Assembly: GCA_913052485.1 (NCBI GenBank) | Contig: CAJXDN010000002.1 | Coordinates: forward strand, 18,031-82,030 | Source: an uncultured Flammeovirgaceae bacterium | Lineage (GTDB): Bacteria > Bacteroidota > Bacteroidia > Cytophagales > MED-G16 | Direction: 5' to 3' | DNA length: 64,000 bases | Shown here: positions 61,700-64,000 of the stretch, piece after piece | Position numbering within the stretch: the stretch's first letter is position 1 | Layout: each line of letters starts with the position of its first letter | The notes under the pieces: model-generated | Database searches by the model: none | Told to the model about the DNA's origin: nothing | The model's input: only the letters and a program-made list of their open reading frames with translations | Program-made: the position numbers and the translations under genes

Positions 61700-62836
61700 T
61701 TAATTAATTTTTTTTTTAAAATTTAATAATTTAGAAATATCCATAGAAGTTTTCATTAAATTTTTAATTGCTTCATCTTTTTTAATAGATGTATTTATAT
61801 CATCAGATGTTGAAAAAATTAAGTCAAAAGTATTTAATAGTAACTTTAAACTTTTATATTCTACTGATCCTCCAATAGCTACAGAAAAAAAATTTTTATT
61901 ATCTAAAAAAGATATCAAAGAATAGGGTGCTTTCATATTAATTGTCTGATCATCTAATCTACCCTCCCCAGTTATAATGATAGATCCTGGTTTAACATAT
62001 TTCGTATAATTAATTTTTTTAAAAATAAATTTAGAACCGTAATCAAGTTTTGCATTTAAAAAAATTTTTAAAAAACCAGCAGCTCCCCCAGCAGCTCCCC
62101 CAGATTTTATTTTTAAAACATTTTTATTAAAAAGTGAATCAAAAATTTGAGATAAATTTTTTAGGTAAGATTCAAATTTTGGAATTTCTGAATTTTTTAA
62201 ACCTTTTTGTTTCCCATATACCTTAACACAACCTTGATCCCCTATTATATAATTATCCACGTCAGTTAATAAGGTAAAATTTAATTTAGTATTATCAATT
62301 ATTGAATTTGAAATATCAATTTTGTCAACCGATACAATTGGATTTATATTTTCTAATATACATTCATTTCTATCATAAAAATTTATACCTAGCGCCATCA
62401 TTGCGCCACAACCTCCGTCAATTGTAGCAGATCCTCCCAAACCTAAGATTATGTTTTTAACCCCTTTTTTTATTGCTGACTTAATTTGTAGTCCAAATCC
62501 ATATGAATTTGAAAGATTAAGATTATTCTTCCTTAATTCTACTCTAGATAAACCACAAGTGTTGGCATACTCTATAAATGCTGTTTTACCGTCATCTAAT
62601 ATTAAATACTCAGATTCTATTTTCTCTCCTATTGAGTTTACAGATTCTTCCTTTACTGATTCATAATCAAAATAAAATTTAAAAAGTTCAAGAGTACCGT
62701 CTCCACCATCAGCTATGGGAAGTTTTTTAAATTTTATATTTTGGTCAATTTTTAATAACCCTTCTGCAATAATATTAGATGCTTCAACAGAAGATAAAGT
62801 TCCTTTAAAAGAATTTGGAGAAATTAATATATCCAT
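61700..62836 (-). CDS. glycerate kinase
   Basis: A 378-residue glycerate kinase (GarK/GlxK type) making 2- or 3-phosphoglycerate from glycerate. Motifs: ISPNSFKGTLSSVEASNII at the start, PIADGGDGTLEL, LGLGGSATIDGGCGAMMALG, KSGGAAGGAAGFLKIF and ITGEGRLDDQT. In the GGAAGGAAG motif a 12-base DNA repeat is duplicated in tandem. Length is family-normal. Confidence 0.94.
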   Translation of the reverse strand: MDILISPNSFKGTLSSVEASNIIAEGLLKIDQNIKFKKLPIADGGDGTLELFKFYFDYESVKEESVNSIGEKIESEYLILDDGKTAFIEYANTCGLSRVELRKNNLNLSNSYGFGLQIKSAIKKGVKNIILGLGGSATIDGGCGAMMALGINFYDRNECILENINPIVSVDKIDISNSIIDNTKLNFTLLTDVDNYIIGDQGCVKVYGKQKGLKNSEIPKFESYLKNLSQIFDSLFNKNVLKIKSGGAAGGAAGFLKIFLNAKLDYGSKFIFKKINYTKYVKPGSIIITGEGRLDDQTINMKAPYSLISFLDNKNFFSVAIGGSVEYKSLKLLLNTFDLIFSTSDDINTSIKKDEAIKNLMKTSMDISKLLNFKKKIN

Positions 62837-62848
62837 ACAAACAAATTA

Positions 62849-62867
62849 TTCAATACTACGTATTGAA
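62849..62867. other. 19-bp perfect palindrome upstream of glycerate kinase
   Basis: TTCAATAC-TAC-GTATTGAA: perfect 8-bp arms around a 3-base centre, beginning 12 bases upstream of the glycerate kinase start and about 90 bases before topA. No T-run and position argue for an operator rather than a terminator. The binding protein is unknown. Confidence 0.5.
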
Positions 62868-62884
62868 AACAGAAATTTAAATTT

Positions 62885-62905
62885 ATTATAATTTGAAATT
62901 ATAAT
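62885..62905. other. 21-bp perfect palindrome upstream of topA
   Basis: ATTATAATTT-G-AAATTATAAT: perfect 10-bp arms around a single base, between the glycerate kinase and topA starts. It is composed almost entirely of A and T, so chance is more likely than for 62849-62867, but the length is notable. Confidence 0.4.
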
Positions 62906-62957
62906 TATAAAAAAAAAATTTTCATCTTTGGCAACCTAAAAACCATAATTTAATAAA

Positions 62958-64000
62958 ATGAGTTCTAATCTAGTTATTGTAGAGTCTCCAGCAAAGGCAA
63001 AAACTATTGAAAAATATTTAGGCAAGAATTTTAGAGTAACATCATGTTACGGACACATCAGAGATTTAGCAAAAGATGATAAATCGATTGATAAAGAAAA
63101 TGGCTTTCTACCATCTTACATTCCCTCACCTGATAAAAAGAAAGTCATCAAGGAACTACTATCTCTTAAAAAAAAATCAAGTAAAGTTTACCTAGCAACT
63201 GATGATGACAGAGAAGGAGAAGCTATTGCATGGCACCTAAAAGAAATTTTAAAATTAGATGAGGATGATTATGAAAGAATTGTATTTAGAGAAATAACAA
63301 AAAAAGCTGTATTAAACTCATTAGAAAGTCCAACTAAAATTAATATGGATCTTGTAAATGCTCAGCAGGCAAGAAGAGTCTTGGATAGATTAGTAGGTTT
63401 TGAGATTTCTCCAATTCTTTGGAAAAAAATAAAAAGAGGTCTATCTGCTGGGAGAGTTCAATCTGTTGCTGTGAAATTCGTTGTTGACAGAGAAAATGAA
63501 ATAAGTATCTTCTCACCAGAAGCATCTTTCAAAACTACCGCAATATTTTCTATTAATAATGATAATTTTACAGCTGAACTCAGTAAAAGATTTAGCAATA
63601 AAGATGAATCTGAAAAATTTCTTAAGGAATGTATTGATACAACTTTCAAGGTAAAAGATATTGAAAAAAAACCTTCTAAAAGATCTCCATCTTCACCATT
63701 TACAACGTCAACTCTTCAGCAGGAGGCAAGCAGGAAAATAGGGTTTTCTCCATCCCTAACAATGTCAACTGCCCAGAGGTTATACGAGGCAGGACATATT
63801 ACATACATGAGAACTGATTCTGTGAATTTATCTGATGAAGCACTTGAATCCTCAAGATCTACCATAATAAACAACTTTGGGAATGGTTACTATAAAAGAA
63901 GAGTTTATAAAACTAAAAGTGATTCTGCACAGGAAGCACATGAGGCAGTAAGGCCAACTAACTTTAATAATGATAATGCCGGTAAAAATGATACTGAAAA
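62958..64000 (+). CDS. topA: DNA topoisomerase I, N-terminal part
   Basis: A type IA topoisomerase that runs off the right edge (347 residues visible). Toprim domain: LVIVESPAKAKTIEKYLG and the acidic triad LATDDDREGEAIAWHL (about 76-91). The catalytic Tyr283 is in ITYMRTDSVNLSD, and NAQQARRVLDRLVGFEISP and SAGRVQSVA are family motifs. The ATG at 62958 fits the conserved N-terminus. Confidence 0.97.
   Translation, partial: MSSNLVIVESPAKAKTIEKYLGKNFRVTSCYGHIRDLAKDDKSIDKENGFLPSYIPSPDKKKVIKELLSLKKKSSKVYLATDDDREGEAIAWHLKEILKLDEDDYERIVFREITKKAVLNSLESPTKINMDLVNAQQARRVLDRLVGFEISPILWKKIKRGLSAGRVQSVAVKFVVDRENEISIFSPEASFKTTAIFSINNDNFTAELSKRFSNKDESEKFLKECIDTTFKVKDIEKKPSKRSPSSPFTTSTLQQEASRKIGFSPSLTMSTAQRLYEAGHITYMRTDSVNLSDEALESSRSTIINNFGNGYYKRRVYKTKSDSAQEAHEAVRPTNFNNDNAGKNDTE

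Noticed and set aside
1..64000. CRISPR arrays, insertion sequences, prophage or integrated islands
   Set aside because: No spaced direct repeats, transposase, integrase or phage genes seen; gene density and composition are uniform throughout.

Overview
The window is a strongly AT-rich (roughly 30 % G+C by eye), extremely compact stretch of a Bacteroidota chromosome, most likely a streamlined marine Flavobacteriales member. Supporting this are type IX secretion proteins (PorD/DUF4835, PorQ, PorP/SprF), a CarboxypepD-reg/TonB-type outer membrane barrel, an OstA-like/BamD pair, DUF4369-TlpA and 'membrane or secreted' lipocalin-like proteins, TAnnTTTG promoter-like boxes, several TTG starts and almost no Shine-Dalgarno sequences. 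Genes nearly abut; no gap exceeds 300 bases (the largest is about 217 bp upstream of dnaA). No IS element, prophage, CRISPR array or integrated island is visible.

Layout. 1-8.4 kb: fragment of a membrane protein, RNA methyltransferase, PAP2 phosphatase, SCO1-like copper chaperone, riboflavin synthase, thioesterase, TlpA lipoprotein, alaS, M23 peptidase, MerR regulator. 8.4-15 kb (minus): sugar isomerase/Gfo-Idh oxidoreductase pair, ppk1, mdh, tilS. 15.1-20.5 kb (plus): an envelope/lipid run of OstA-like protein, bamD, rpoZ, porD, a 65-aa membrane protein, fabI and ispE. 20.5-24.5 kb: thiL, an ErpA/IscA-type Fe-S carrier, an extended PurF-like amidotransferase coupled to a ferredoxin reductase. 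24.7-32.3 kb (plus): dnaA, GH3-family enzyme, dxr, rseP, porQ, hslU. 32.3-42.7 kb: sixA, GT9 heptosyltransferase, an unrecognised secreted protein, pyrR-pyrB-GntP permease, outer-membrane barrel receptor, a winged-helix protein, glutaminyl cyclotransferase and SCP2-like protein, then tRNA-Leu(GAG).

42.7-56.8 kb (minus) is the division and cell-wall (dcw) cluster: mraZ-rsmH-ftsL-ftsI-murE-mraY-ftsW-murG-ftsQ-ftsA-ftsZ, followed by dnaN and a secreted protein. The mraZ promoter carries a MraZ operator of three repeats at 10-bp spacing. murD and murC, which normally sit in this cluster, are absent with no room left for them. 56.8-64 kb: polyprenyl synthase, PlsB/PlsC-like acyltransferase, M48 protease, PorP/SprF, glycerate kinase and the start of topA, which runs off the end of the window.

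The content is overwhelmingly housekeeping, and no clearly novel multi-gene system is visible. The most notable points are the dcw cluster lacking murC and murD, the MraZ operator, the overlapping divergent 5' ends at about 33.8 kb with a probable ATT start, the unrecognised secreted and winged-helix proteins, two strong palindromes upstream of topA, and the PurF-like/ferredoxin-reductase pair.
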